Part shown: positions 8,902 through 17,287 of the stretch, in pieces
Layout: each line of letters starts with the position of its first letter
Position numbering within the stretch: position 1 is the stretch's first letter
From: DASUGC01 sp035606665
Lineage (GTDB): Bacteria > Acidobacteriota > Vicinamibacteria > Vicinamibacterales > SCN-69-37
Direction of reading: 5' to 3'
Assembly (NCBI GenBank): GCA_035606665.1
Contig: DATNEY010000047.1
Coordinates: forward strand, 25,410 to 89,409
Length of the DNA: 64,000 nucleotides
Notes under the pieces: generated by a model
Seen by the model: only the letters and a program-made list of their open reading frames with translations
Told to the model about the DNA's origin: nothing
Database searches by the model: none
Translations under genes and position numbers: made by a program

Positions 8902-8993
8902 GTCAACTATTCTTTAGTTCGCCTGGGGCCCTACCCCCATGCGCTTGGCTTCCGGACGCTCAGCCCTCGCTACGCTCCGGGCTTCGCGATTGC
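8902..8993. other. lepA-lepB spacer with REP-like sequence
   Basis: 92 bases between lepA stop and lepB start on the minus strand. The part 8943-8985 has imperfect self-complementary GC-rich words (TCCGGACGCT and CGCTCCGGG) of the kind seen in REP-like elements. A related style of sequence is present at 58840-58880. No open frame or clear promoter. Confidence 0.35.
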
Positions 8994-10802
8994 CTACTTC
9001 TCCTCCGTGCCCACCTTCAGCACCGCCAGGAACGCCTCCTGCGGAATCTCGACGCGGCCGACCCGCTTCATCCTCTTCTTGCCTTCCTTCTGCTTCTCCA
9101 GCAGCTTGCGCTTGCGGGAGATGTCGCCGCCGTAGCACTTCGCGAGCACGTTCTTGCGCAAGGCGCTCACCGTTTCACGCGCGACGATTCGGCTGCCGAT
9201 CGCGGCCTGAATCGCGACCTCGAACATCTGTCGCGGAATCAGCTCGCGCATCTTCGAGGCCAGCGCGCGGCCACGTGGATACGAATTCTCCTCGTGGACG
9301 ATCATCGAAAGCGCGTCCACGGGATCCCCGTTGACGAGGATGTCGAGCTTGACCAGCGGTGACTCCCAGTAGCCGGTGACATGGTAGTCGAGCGACGCGT
9401 AGCCCCGTGAGATGGTCTTCAGACGATCGTAGAAGTCGAGGACGACCTCGTTGAACGGCAGCTCGTAGGTGATGAGCACGCGATTCTGCGAGACGTACTC
9501 GAGGCCCTTCTGGATGCCGCGCTTTTCCTGACACAGCTCGAGGATGCCGCCGACGTGATCGTTCGGCGTCAGGATCATCGCCGTAATGACCGGTTCCTCA
9601 ATCTTCTCGATTCGGCCCGTCTCCGGCAGCTTGGCCGGACTGTCGATCTCCTGCACTGCTCCGTCGGTCGTCGTCACGCGGTACAGAACGCCGGGCGCCG
9701 TCGTGATCAGGTCCTGATCGAACTCGCGCTCCAGCCGCTCCTGGACGATTTCCATGTGCAGCAGGCCGAGAAACCCGCAGCGAAACCCGAAGCCAAGCGC
9801 CATCGACGTCTCGGGCTCGAAGAAGAACGACGCGTCGTTCAGCCGCAGCTTTTCGAGCGCCTCGCGCAATTCCTGGTATTTCGATCCCTCGACCGGGTAG
9901 AGGCCGGCGAAGACCATCGGCTTCAGTTCCTTGAAGCCGGGGAACGGCTCGGACGTCGGGCGGCCGACTTCGGTGATCGTGTCGCCGATCTTCGCGTCCG
10001 CCACGTTCTTGATGTTGGCGACCATGAAGCCCGCCTCGCCCACGCCAAGCTCCTGCACGGGCACGGGCTTCGGCCCGAAGACACCGAGCTGTTCGATCTG
10101 GAACTCCTGGCCCGTGATCATGAGCCTGATCTTCTGACCTGGCTTCATGACGCCGTCAATCACGCGCGTCAGAATCACGACGCCGCGGTACGGGTCGTAC
10201 CACGAATCGAAAATCAGGGCCTTCAGCGGCGCGTCGGCAACGCCGGACGGCGGAGGCAGGCGCGTGACGATGGCCTCGAGGATCTCGACCACGCCGATCC
10301 CGCTCTTCCCGCTCGCCAGGATCGCGCCGCTGGCGTCGAGCCCGATGATCTCCTCGATCTGGCGTTTCGCCTCGTCCGGCTGGGCGCCCGGCAAATCGAT
10401 CTTGTTGATGACGGGGATGATTTCGAGGTTGTTCTCGACCGCCAGGTACGCGTTGGCCAGAGTCTGTGCCTCCACGCCCTGCGACGCGTCCACGAGCAGC
10501 AGCGCGCCCTCGCACGCGGCCAGCGATCGCGTGACTTCGTAGGAGAAATCGACATGGCCGGGGGTGTCGATGAGGTTCAGGACGTACTGGTTGCCGTCCT
10601 TCGCGTTGTAGTTCAGACGAACGGCGTGGGCCTTGATGGTGATGCCGCGCTCGCGCTCGAGGTCCATCGAGTCGAGGACCTGCGCCTCCATCTCACGCGC
10701 CTGAAGCGCGCCGGTGACCTCGAGAAAGCGGTCCGCCAGCGTCGACTTGCCGTGGTCGATGTGGGCGATGATCGAAAAGTTCCTGATGAAAGACGAGTCC
10801 AT
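8994..10802 (-). CDS. lepA: Elongation factor 4 (LepA), ribosomal back-translocase GTPase
   Basis: 602-residue translational GTPase, full length for the family. G1 is AHIDHGKSTLADRFLE, G2 lies in ERERGITIKAHAVRL, G3 is DTPGHVDFSYEV, G4 is NKIDLPGA. The LepA-specific C-terminal domain ends in GGDISRKRKLLEKQKEGKKRMK, typical of the family. It remodels stalled ribosomes at the membrane or in the cytoplasm. Its leader, between gltA and lepA, carries a 130-base inverted array that could fold strongly in the mRNA. Confidence 0.98.
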   Translation of the reverse strand: MDSSFIRNFSIIAHIDHGKSTLADRFLEVTGALQAREMEAQVLDSMDLERERGITIKAHAVRLNYNAKDGNQYVLNLIDTPGHVDFSYEVTRSLAACEGALLLVDASQGVEAQTLANAYLAVENNLEIIPVINKIDLPGAQPDEAKRQIEEIIGLDASGAILASGKSGIGVVEILEAIVTRLPPPSGVADAPLKALIFDSWYDPYRGVVILTRVIDGVMKPGQKIRLMITGQEFQIEQLGVFGPKPVPVQELGVGEAGFMVANIKNVADAKIGDTITEVGRPTSEPFPGFKELKPMVFAGLYPVEGSKYQELREALEKLRLNDASFFFEPETSMALGFGFRCGFLGLLHMEIVQERLEREFDQDLITTAPGVLYRVTTTDGAVQEIDSPAKLPETGRIEKIEEPVITAMILTPNDHVGGILELCQEKRGIQKGLEYVSQNRVLITYELPFNEVVLDFYDRLKTISRGYASLDYHVTGYWESPLVKLDILVNGDPVDALSMIVHEENSYPRGRALASKMRELIPRQMFEVAIQAAIGSRIVARETVSALRKNVLAKCYGGDISRKRKLLEKQKEGKKRMKRVGRVEIPQEAFLAVLKVGTEEK

Positions 10803-10805
10803 GAC

Positions 10806-10933
10806 GGGTTCTCAGGTTCTCAGGTGCTCGGGTTCTCGGGTTCTCGGGTGCGATGAACCTGATACATGTCTACTTTCTCACGAGGACCGAGAACCGGAGA
10901 ACCTGAGGACCCGAGAACCGGAGAACCTGAGAA
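10806..10933. repeat. Inverted pair of 9-bp arrays between gltA and lepA
   Basis: Left array 10806-10850 is built from units such as GGTTCTCGG; right array 10883-10933 is built from the reverse complement CCGAGAACC. A 32-base spacer separates them. The whole gap between gltA stop and lepA start is thus able to form a long imperfect hairpin in RNA. The unit resembles the 18-bp repeat inside the GT2 gene at 39030-39083. Confidence 0.85.
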
Positions 10934-12082
10934 CTACCGCTGTTCAATCGGCAGCACCTGCTGCGGATACTGCGGCCCGATGTAGTCGGTGCGCGGCCGG
11001 ATGAGGCGATTGTTCGCGTACTGCTCGAGCACGTGCGCCGTCCACCCGGAGATCCGGCTCACGGCAAAGATCGGCGTATACAGATCAACCGGAATGCCCA
11101 TGCAATAGAACATCGACGCCGAATAGAAATCGACGTTCGGGTTGAGCTTCTTTTCCGTCTTGATCAGCTGTTCGATGCGCTGGGACATCTCGAACCACTG
11201 CGGCTGGCCGGACTTCTCACCGAGCAGCTTCGAGAACCGGCGCAGGTGCGTCGCGCGCGGATCCTCGGTGCGGTAGACGCGATGGCCGAAACCGGAAATC
11301 TTTTCCTTGCGCGCGAGTTTCGCGCGCACCGCGGCTTCCGCCCGCTCGGGACCGGCGTCCTTGCCGATTTCGAGGAGCATCTTCATCACGTCGATGTTCG
11401 CTCCGCCGTGCAGGGGTCCCTTCAGCGCGCCGATGGCGCCGACGATGGCCGAATGAACGTCCGTGAGCGTCGCGGCCGACACACGCGCCACGAATGTCGA
11501 CGCGTTGAGCTCGTGATCGGCGTGCAGCACGAGCGAGACGTCGAACGCACGCGTCGCGAGCGCCGTCGGGCGCTGGCCCGTAAGCATGTAAAGAAAGTTC
11601 GCGGCATGATTGAGCGCGGGATCGGGATCGATGTGGCCCCCGCCGTTCGACATCCGGCCCCACGTCGCCACGATGGAACCGAGCTGCCCCGTGAGACGCA
11701 CGGCCTTCCGGTACGACGCGGCCTGCGACTTGTCCTGAGCGTCCGTATCGTAGTGGCCGAGGATGGACGTGAGCGTGCGCAGCGCGTCCATCGCGTCCAC
11801 CTGCGGCAGCGACCGCATGGCGCGCAGGATCGGCTCCGGCAGCTTCCGCGCCGCCGCCAGCTGCGTCTTCAGGTCGCCGAGCTCGGCGCGGTTCGGCAGG
11901 CGGCCGTGCCACAGCAGATAGCAGCACTCCTCGAACGAGACGCCCTTGTCGGCGTCCGCAAGGTCATGGATGTCGTAGCCGTGGTACGCGAGGACGCCGC
12001 GATCGCCGTCGAGATAACAGATCGCTGACTCGCCGGCGACGACATCCTCGAGGCCGGCCTTCGGCTTCACTTCCACTGACAT
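10934..12082 (-). CDS. gltA: Citrate synthase
   Basis: 382-residue citrate synthase of the short, Gram-positive/archaeal-like class. Catalytic residues are seen in HADHELNASTF (His), GFGHRVYRTEDPRA (His and Arg) and NVDFYSASMFYCMGIP (Asp). The CoA-binding LHGGANIDVMKML is present. It condenses oxaloacetate and acetyl-CoA at the entry to the TCA cycle; a 2-methylcitrate synthase role cannot be excluded, since the two families are alike and no prp genes are near. The gene starts 6 bases after the GT2 stop and is followed by the inverted array and lepA. Confidence 0.93.
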   Translation of the reverse strand: MSVEVKPKAGLEDVVAGESAICYLDGDRGVLAYHGYDIHDLADADKGVSFEECCYLLWHGRLPNRAELGDLKTQLAAARKLPEPILRAMRSLPQVDAMDALRTLTSILGHYDTDAQDKSQAASYRKAVRLTGQLGSIVATWGRMSNGGGHIDPDPALNHAANFLYMLTGQRPTALATRAFDVSLVLHADHELNASTFVARVSAATLTDVHSAIVGAIGALKGPLHGGANIDVMKMLLEIGKDAGPERAEAAVRAKLARKEKISGFGHRVYRTEDPRATHLRRFSKLLGEKSGQPQWFEMSQRIEQLIKTEKKLNPNVDFYSASMFYCMGIPVDLYTPIFAVSRISGWTAHVLEQYANNRLIRPRTDYIGPQYPQQVLPIEQR

Positions 12083-12088
12083 GTGACG

Positions 12089-13597
12089 CTACTTCCCGCC
12101 GGCGATCTGTGGAGCCTTCACGAGCAAATCGTCGCCGCCTATCTGCTGGAAGATGGACAGAAGTCCTGTGTAGAGGAAACCGACCTGGAACAGGACGAGA
12201 AACGGCAGCGTGCCGTAGATGTCGTGCTGCAGCGCGTAGATCACCGCGCCCGTGAAGTAGAGCCCGAACGCAACTTCGACCAGCGGCTGGATGGGAAGCG
12301 CCTGATGGTACTTCTTGCTCCTCCAGCCGTCGCCGTTGGTCCGAATGCCGTACTTGGGCGTCCGCACGAACGGACTCACGGTGCCCCGCATCGCTTCGAT
12401 CACGGCCTTCGTGTTGTTCACCGCGAGGCCGATGCCGACCGCCATGACCATCGGCAGGTACAGCGCCCTGGTGCGCCAATCGGGATACGTCTCGCGCTGG
12501 GAAATCAGGTAGAAGTTGAACACCGAGAGCGTTGCCGCCGCGAAGAGCGGGATGTCGATGAGCAGCATCTCCGTCCAGCCCATGTTGTAGCGCACAACCA
12601 TCGCCGGCCACATCAGGATGGAGAGCACAACCATCAGCACGTAATTAAAGTTGGCGGTGAGATGGAAGAACGCCTCAACCTTCACCTTGAGCGGCAGCTG
12701 GCTCTGCAACAGGTACGGCAGCACCTTACGGCAGGTCTGAATGGATCCCTTCGCCCAGCGATGCTGCTGTGACTTGAAGGCATTCATCTCGACGGGAACT
12801 TCCGCCGGCGTCACGAGATTCGGCAGGAACAGGAAGTTCCAGCCGCGCAACTGCGTGCGATAGCTCAGGTCGAGATCTTCGGTGAGCGTGTCGTGCTGCC
12901 AGCCGCCGCCGTCCGCGATCGCGATCTTCCGCCATACGCCGGACGTGCCGTTGAAATTGAAGAAGCAGCCCGATCGATTCCGTCCGCCGTGCTCGAGCAC
13001 GAAGTGGCCATCGAGCAGGATCGCCTGGATGCGCGTCAGTGCCGAGTAGTCGTGGTTGAGGTGGCCCCAGCGCGCCTGCACGACCGCCAGCTTCTCGTTG
13101 ACCGTGAAGTACGGCACGGTCCGCATCAGGAAGTCCGACGGCGGCACGAAGTCGGCGTCGAAGATGGCCACGAACTCGCCCTTGGCCGTCTTCAGGCCTG
13201 CATCGAGGGCGCCGGCCTTGAAGCCCGTGCGATCCGTCCGGTGGTGATACGTGATGTCGAATCCGCGGCTCGCCTGCCGCTGAACCGCCAGCCGCGCGAT
13301 ATCGCACGTCTCGTCGATCGAGTCATCGAGCACCTGAATGTCGAGCTTGTCCTTCGGGTAGTCGATTCGGCACACCGCGTCGACCAGACGATCGACGACA
13401 TACATCTCGTTGAAGATTGGAAGCTGGATCGTGACGCGCGGGAGATCCTCGTCCGCGACCGCGGGCGGCGGACCGGGCGCGCGATCCTTGTGCTTCATGT
13501 ACTGGTAGACGAGGTAGTAGCGGTGCCACCCGTAGATGCCGAGGATGCTCAGTACGAAAAAGTAGGCGATTAGGACTGCCGTTTCGGGTGCCGTCAT
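12089..13597 (-). CDS. Membrane-bound processive family 2 glycosyltransferase (CESA/BcsA-like)
   Basis: 502-residue inner-membrane glycosyltransferase. One N-terminal helix (VLIAYFFVLSILGIYGW) precedes a cytoplasmic GT-A domain. Sugar-nucleotide and catalytic motifs are DDSIDETCD, DADFVPPSDF (DxD), TEDLDLSYR and QQHRWAKGS, the D,D,D,QxxRW set of processive enzymes such as cellulose synthase. Four to five C-terminal helices follow. The product is unknown; a beta-glycan or a glycolipid head group is likely. There is no PilZ domain and no BcsB-like partner nearby. It is divergent from larB and is followed tightly by gltA, with no obvious functional link. Confidence 0.88.
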   Translation of the reverse strand: MTAPETAVLIAYFFVLSILGIYGWHRYYLVYQYMKHKDRAPGPPPAVADEDLPRVTIQLPIFNEMYVVDRLVDAVCRIDYPKDKLDIQVLDDSIDETCDIARLAVQRQASRGFDITYHHRTDRTGFKAGALDAGLKTAKGEFVAIFDADFVPPSDFLMRTVPYFTVNEKLAVVQARWGHLNHDYSALTRIQAILLDGHFVLEHGGRNRSGCFFNFNGTSGVWRKIAIADGGGWQHDTLTEDLDLSYRTQLRGWNFLFLPNLVTPAEVPVEMNAFKSQQHRWAKGSIQTCRKVLPYLLQSQLPLKVKVEAFFHLTANFNYVLMVVLSILMWPAMVVRYNMGWTEMLLIDIPLFAAATLSVFNFYLISQRETYPDWRTRALYLPMVMAVGIGLAVNNTKAVIEAMRGTVSPFVRTPKYGIRTNGDGWRSKKYHQALPIQPLVEVAFGLYFTGAVIYALQHDIYGTLPFLVLFQVGFLYTGLLSIFQQIGGDDLLVKAPQIAGGK

Positions 13598-13654
13598 AGA
13601 ATGGAGACCGGGCGCGCGGCCCGACCAACCATTCTAAGACGGAAAACCGTTACC

Positions 13655-14425
13655 GTGACAGTGGACTCGCCCAAGACCTCGGCCCTTCGCGCTCTGTTCG
13701 ACGCCGTGCGCGAAGGACGGCTGGACCCCGCGGATGCCGAGGCGCAGGCGCTGCGGATCCAGGGCACTCCGTTCGAGGACCTCGGGTTCGCCCGGGTGGA
13801 CCATCAGCGGGCGACTCGGCAGGGCTTCCCTGAGGTGGTCTTCGGTCAGGGCAAGACGCCCGATCAGATCGCCCGCATCTCGCGCGCCATCGTCGATCGC
13901 AACCACAGCCTGCTCGTGACCAGGACCGACGCGGCCGCACATGCCGCGGTCTCGGCGCTGATTCCGGATGCGGTCTTCCACGAACAGGCGCGTCTGATCG
14001 AGCGGCGCCGGCCCGTCGAGCAGGGACGGGGACGCATCATGGTTGCCGCGGCCGGCACGTCGGATGTGCCGGTCGCCGAAGAAGCCGCCATCTGCGCGGA
14101 AGTCATGGGCAACGACGTGGACAGGCTCTACGACGTGGGTGTCGCCGGACTGCATCGACTGCTCGCCGAGCACAATCGCCTGACCGCCGCGCACGTCATC
14201 ATCGCGGTCGCCGGCATGGAGGGCGCGCTCGCCAGTGTCATCGGCGGCCTGGTCAAAGTCCCGGTCGTCGCCGTGCCGACAAGCGTCGGTTACGGCGCGA
14301 GCTTTGGCGGCATCACCGCACTGCTCGCGATGTTGAACTCGTGCGCGACCGGCGTCGCCGTCGTGAACATCGACAACGGTTTCGGCGCGGCGGCAATCGC
14401 GAGCTCGATCAATCACCTTCCCTGA
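13655..14425 (+). CDS. larB: Nickel pincer cofactor biosynthesis protein LarB (PurE-like)
   Basis: About 256 residues from GTG 13655; an ATG at 13601 is also possible but would leave only 3 bases to the divergent GT2 gene. The N-terminal part matches LarB (EVVFGQGKTPDQI), and the C-terminal domain is an AIR-carboxylase/PurE-like fold (VAAAGTSDVPVAEEAA, VPTSVGYGASFGG, VVNIDNGFGAA). LarB carboxylates and hydrolyses nicotinic acid adenine dinucleotide to start synthesis of the Ni-pincer nucleotide of lactate racemase. No larC, larE or larA is in the window. An array of 8-bp repeats begins just after its stop. Confidence 0.88.
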   Translation: MTVDSPKTSALRALFDAVREGRLDPADAEAQALRIQGTPFEDLGFARVDHQRATRQGFPEVVFGQGKTPDQIARISRAIVDRNHSLLVTRTDAAAHAAVSALIPDAVFHEQARLIERRRPVEQGRGRIMVAAAGTSDVPVAEEAAICAEVMGNDVDRLYDVGVAGLHRLLAEHNRLTAAHVIIAVAGMEGALASVIGGLVKVPVVAVPTSVGYGASFGGITALLAMLNSCATGVAVVNIDNGFGAAAIASSINHLP

Positions 14426-14432
14426 GAATTGG

Positions 14433-14480
14433 TGATTTGCTGATTTGGCGATTTGGTGATTTGGTGACTTGGTGATTTCG
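14433..14480. repeat. 8-bp tandem array, TGATTTGG type
   Basis: Six consecutive 8-bp units: TGATTTGC, TGATTTGG, CGATTTGG, TGATTTGG, TGACTTGG, TGATTTCG. The array starts 8 bases after the larB stop and runs into the 5' end of the next gene, whose TTG and GTG start candidates both lie inside it. The unit length is not a multiple of 3, so TGA occurs in every frame. Confidence 0.85.
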
Positions 14481-16097
14481 GCTGGCAGGGCCGCTGTCCT
14501 CTTCGTCGTGATCTCCGCTGCGCTCACGTGGCCACAAGTAATTCATCCGTTCAGCGTTCCGGACAACATCGACGCGTACTTCAACATCTGGCGGGTCTCG
14601 TGGTTCGCGCATCAGCTCTTCGCCGATCCCTCGCATCTCCTTGACGCCAACATCTACTACCCGGTGCAGGGCACGCTGCTCTTCTCGGACGCCGTGCTGC
14701 TGCAAGGGCTCGTCGCGGTTCCCTTTCTGAAACTCGGAATCCCAGCAGTGCTCGTAACCAACGCACTGATCTTCAGTGGGTTCGTCGCCTCGGCGCTCGG
14801 CATGTTCCTCCTCGCGCGCGAACTGACGGGGCGCACTCTGCCGGCGGTTCTCGGTGCGGTGGTCTTCGCGTTCGCACCTTTCCGATTCGATCACTACTTC
14901 CACCTGGAGATGGGCTGGGCGCAATGGATGCCCCTCGCGCTCTGGGCCGTGCACCGGACGTTCAGCACCGGACGCTTGTCGACGGGACTCGTTGCGGGCC
15001 TCTGTATCGCATTGCAGGGATACTCGGCCGTTTATTACCTGATATTCCTGGCGGCCGGGCTCGTGATCGCGGCTCCGCCGCTCATCTGGCAGGCGGACGC
15101 GCGAATGCGCTGGCCGGCCATTCGCTCACTGGCCGCGGGCGCAGTGCTCGCGGGAGTACTGCTGGCGCCGTACATGAAAGCCTACGCCGGCGCCGCTGCT
15201 GCGACGGGAGGACGTTCGCGCCAGCAGGCGCTGTACTCCTACGCCGCGGGCCCGAAACACTACGTGGCAACGATGCCCTCGAGCCTGTTGTATGGCGGCA
15301 CGTTGGGCTCGCTTGGACAGCACGAGAAGCGTCTCTTCCCCGGATTCCTCGTGCTCGGTCTCGCGGCGTTTTCCCTGTGGCCACCCTTCGATCGCCGCCG
15401 GCTCGCGTACGCCCTGATGCTCGCATTCGCGATCGATCTCTCGTTCGCGCATCGCGGCCTGCTGCCGGGCTGGCTCTACGACCACGTCTTCGCCTTCCGG
15501 GGTCTTCGGGTACCGCCGCGCGTCGGCCAACTCATGCTGATGGCCCTAGGCGTTCTCGCGGCGTTCGGCCTGTCGCGATTGATGGACGCCGTTCGGTCTC
15601 GGCGGCCCGACTGGGCCTCGGCCGTCGGAGCCGCCACGATCGCCCTGACATGCGTCGAGTACGCATCGAGACCCATGACGCTCGTGCCCGTCGATACGGC
15701 GCCCTCGGCAGTCGCGGCCTGGCTCCACTCACAGCCGCGTGGCGTCGTCGCCGAGTTTCCTGCGCCGGGACCGGTCTCGGAAGGTGTGCCGGAGGTGTAT
15801 TACCAGTACGCCTCGACCTTTCACTGGCAGCCGCTCCTGAACGGCTACAGCGGTATGTACCCGACACCCTATGTGCGGTGGATCGAGGCAATGAAGAGCT
15901 TTCCTGATGACGCTGCGATGGCGGTGCTCGCCGGGCAACACGTGCGCTACATCGTGCTGCATGAGAAGTACTTCGCGGCAGGTCAATATCAGCAAACCAT
16001 CCGCGCACTGGCGCAGCGGACGGATCTCGTGGCGTACGGGCCGTTTCCCGATGGCGCAGGCGAAGCACGTGTGTATCGGTTGTTATCCACGCGCTAG
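14472..16097 (+). CDS. Polytopic membrane protein, GT-C-like
   Basis: About 541 residues with roughly a dozen hydrophobic helices (for example AAVLFVVISAALTW, LIFSGFVASALGMFLLA, VVFAFAPF, FLAAGLVIAAPP). The first large loop carries PDNIDAYFN, an acidic motif of the kind found in GT-C membrane glycosyltransferases; the C-terminal about 130 residues look like a soluble extracytoplasmic domain. Activity and substrate cannot be named. The start is unclear: TTG 14469 or GTG 14472, both inside the tandem array. It shares strand with larB upstream and the LLM gene 40 bases downstream. Confidence 0.75.
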   Translation: MISAGRAAVLFVVISAALTWPQVIHPFSVPDNIDAYFNIWRVSWFAHQLFADPSHLLDANIYYPVQGTLLFSDAVLLQGLVAVPFLKLGIPAVLVTNALIFSGFVASALGMFLLARELTGRTLPAVLGAVVFAFAPFRFDHYFHLEMGWAQWMPLALWAVHRTFSTGRLSTGLVAGLCIALQGYSAVYYLIFLAAGLVIAAPPLIWQADARMRWPAIRSLAAGAVLAGVLLAPYMKAYAGAAAATGGRSRQQALYSYAAGPKHYVATMPSSLLYGGTLGSLGQHEKRLFPGFLVLGLAAFSLWPPFDRRRLAYALMLAFAIDLSFAHRGLLPGWLYDHVFAFRGLRVPPRVGQLMLMALGVLAAFGLSRLMDAVRSRRPDWASAVGAATIALTCVEYASRPMTLVPVDTAPSAVAAWLHSQPRGVVAEFPAPGPVSEGVPEVYYQYASTFHWQPLLNGYSGMYPTPYVRWIEAMKSFPDDAAMAVLAGQHVRYIVLHEKYFAAGQYQQTIRALAQRTDLVAYGPFPDGAGEARVYRLLSTR

Positions 16098-16137
16098 CCA
16101 ATCGGCCGCGGCGATCTCTTGCGACTATCCTTGATCC

Positions 16138-17190
16138 ATGGACGGTCCAATCGAGCTTGGTCTGGATACTTTCGGCGATGTCACGGTCGAGGCAGGCGGC
16201 AGAACGCTCTCCCAGGCAGAGGTCCTGCGCAACGTCATCGCTGAAGCCGAGCTGGCGGAACAAGTGGGCGTCGACTGCTTTGGTGTCGGCGAACATCACC
16301 GCGCGGACTTCGCCGTGTCGGCGCCGGAAACGATTCTCGGCGCGATCGCCGCCCGAACGACGCGGATGTGGCTCGGCTCGGCGGTCACCGTCCTCAGTAC
16401 CGACGATCCAGTCCGGGTCTTCCAGCGCTTCTCGACGCTCAACGCGATCTCGAACGGACGTGCGGAAGTCATCCTCGGGCGCGGGTCGTTCACCGAGTCT
16501 TATCCGCTCTTCGGCTTCGACATGTCGGACTACGACGAGCTCTTCGAAGAAAAGCTAGACCTGTTCGTCAGGCTGATTGGAAACGGGCCGGTGACCTGGC
16601 GGGGCAACTCGCGGTCAGGACTGACCAAGCAGCTGGTCTATCCGCCGATCGAGACTGGCTCGCTGCGCACGTGGGTCGGCGTCGGCGGCAGTCCCGAATC
16701 CGTCGTTCGCGCGGCCAAACACGGCCTGCCGCTGACGCTCGCGATCATCGGCGGCAATCCAATGCGATTCCGGCCGTACGTGGACCTGTACCACCAGTCA
16801 CTCGAGCGCTTCGGCAAGCCGCCGCAGCCGATCGCCGTGCACTCGCCCGGTCACGTCGCCGAGACAGACGAGCAGGCGCGGGAGGAACTGTGGCCGCACT
16901 ACGGCGCGATGATGACGCGCATCGGCAAAGAGCGGGGCTGGCCCCCAGTCGATCGCGCGCAGTTCGACCGCGAAGCCGGGCCGGGCGGCGCGCTCTGCGT
17001 CGGGTCACCGGAAACAGTGGCCGCAAAGATTGCAAACACCGTGCGTCAGCTCGGCCTCGCACGATTCGACATGAAGTACAGCGCCGGCACGCTGCCCCAC
17101 GAGACGCTGCTCAAGAGCATTGAGCTGTTCGGGACAAGGGTCGCACCAGGTGTCCGCGACCGACTCGCGACGGCCTCAGACGCACACTGA
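16138..17190 (+). CDS. LLM class flavin-dependent oxidoreductase
   Basis: 350-residue luciferase-like monooxygenase family protein (TIM barrel, FMN or F420 dependent). The N-terminal LGLDTFGDV and the FGVGEHHRADFAVSAPE stretch are hallmarks, as is LGSAVTVLSTDDPVRVFQ and the late VGSPETVAAKI. The substrate is unknown. Its TGA stop lies in the left arm of a long hairpin that separates it from the convergent phosphoesterase gene. Confidence 0.88.
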   Translation: MDGPIELGLDTFGDVTVEAGGRTLSQAEVLRNVIAEAELAEQVGVDCFGVGEHHRADFAVSAPETILGAIAARTTRMWLGSAVTVLSTDDPVRVFQRFSTLNAISNGRAEVILGRGSFTESYPLFGFDMSDYDELFEEKLDLFVRLIGNGPVTWRGNSRSGLTKQLVYPPIETGSLRTWVGVGGSPESVVRAAKHGLPLTLAIIGGNPMRFRPYVDLYHQSLERFGKPPQPIAVHSPGHVAETDEQAREELWPHYGAMMTRIGKERGWPPVDRAQFDREAGPGGALCVGSPETVAAKIANTVRQLGLARFDMKYSAGTLPHETLLKSIELFGTRVAPGVRDRLATASDAH

Positions 17191-17276
17191 GACCACTAAG
17201 CCAACAGGAGACCACCAAGAAATGGTTTTGAAAACCGTTCTTGATGATCTCTTCGTGCCGTAGTGGTCTCAGTGTG
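17183..17276. terminator. Long nested hairpin between convergent genes
   Basis: Outer arms 17183-17198 (CACACTGAGACCACTA) and 17261-17276 are perfectly complementary over 16 bp. A second inner stem pairs GAGACCACCAAGAA with TTCTTGATGATCTC (two mismatches) and an innermost stem pairs GGTTTT with AAAACC. The left arm includes the LLM stop codon and the right arm ends 11 bases before the phosphoesterase stop. It probably acts as a bidirectional terminator. Confidence 0.75.
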
Positions 17277-17287
17277 TGTTTGAGGCA

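Noticed and set aside
9555..10856. Plus-strand open frame of 433 codons opposite lepA
   Set aside because: LepA on the minus strand has complete GTPase motifs; the opposite frame is a codon-bias shadow.
13601..13654. Extended LarB start at ATG 13601
   Set aside because: Would leave 3 bases to the divergent glycosyltransferase start, giving no room for promoters; the extra residues are not LarB-like. Not fully excluded.
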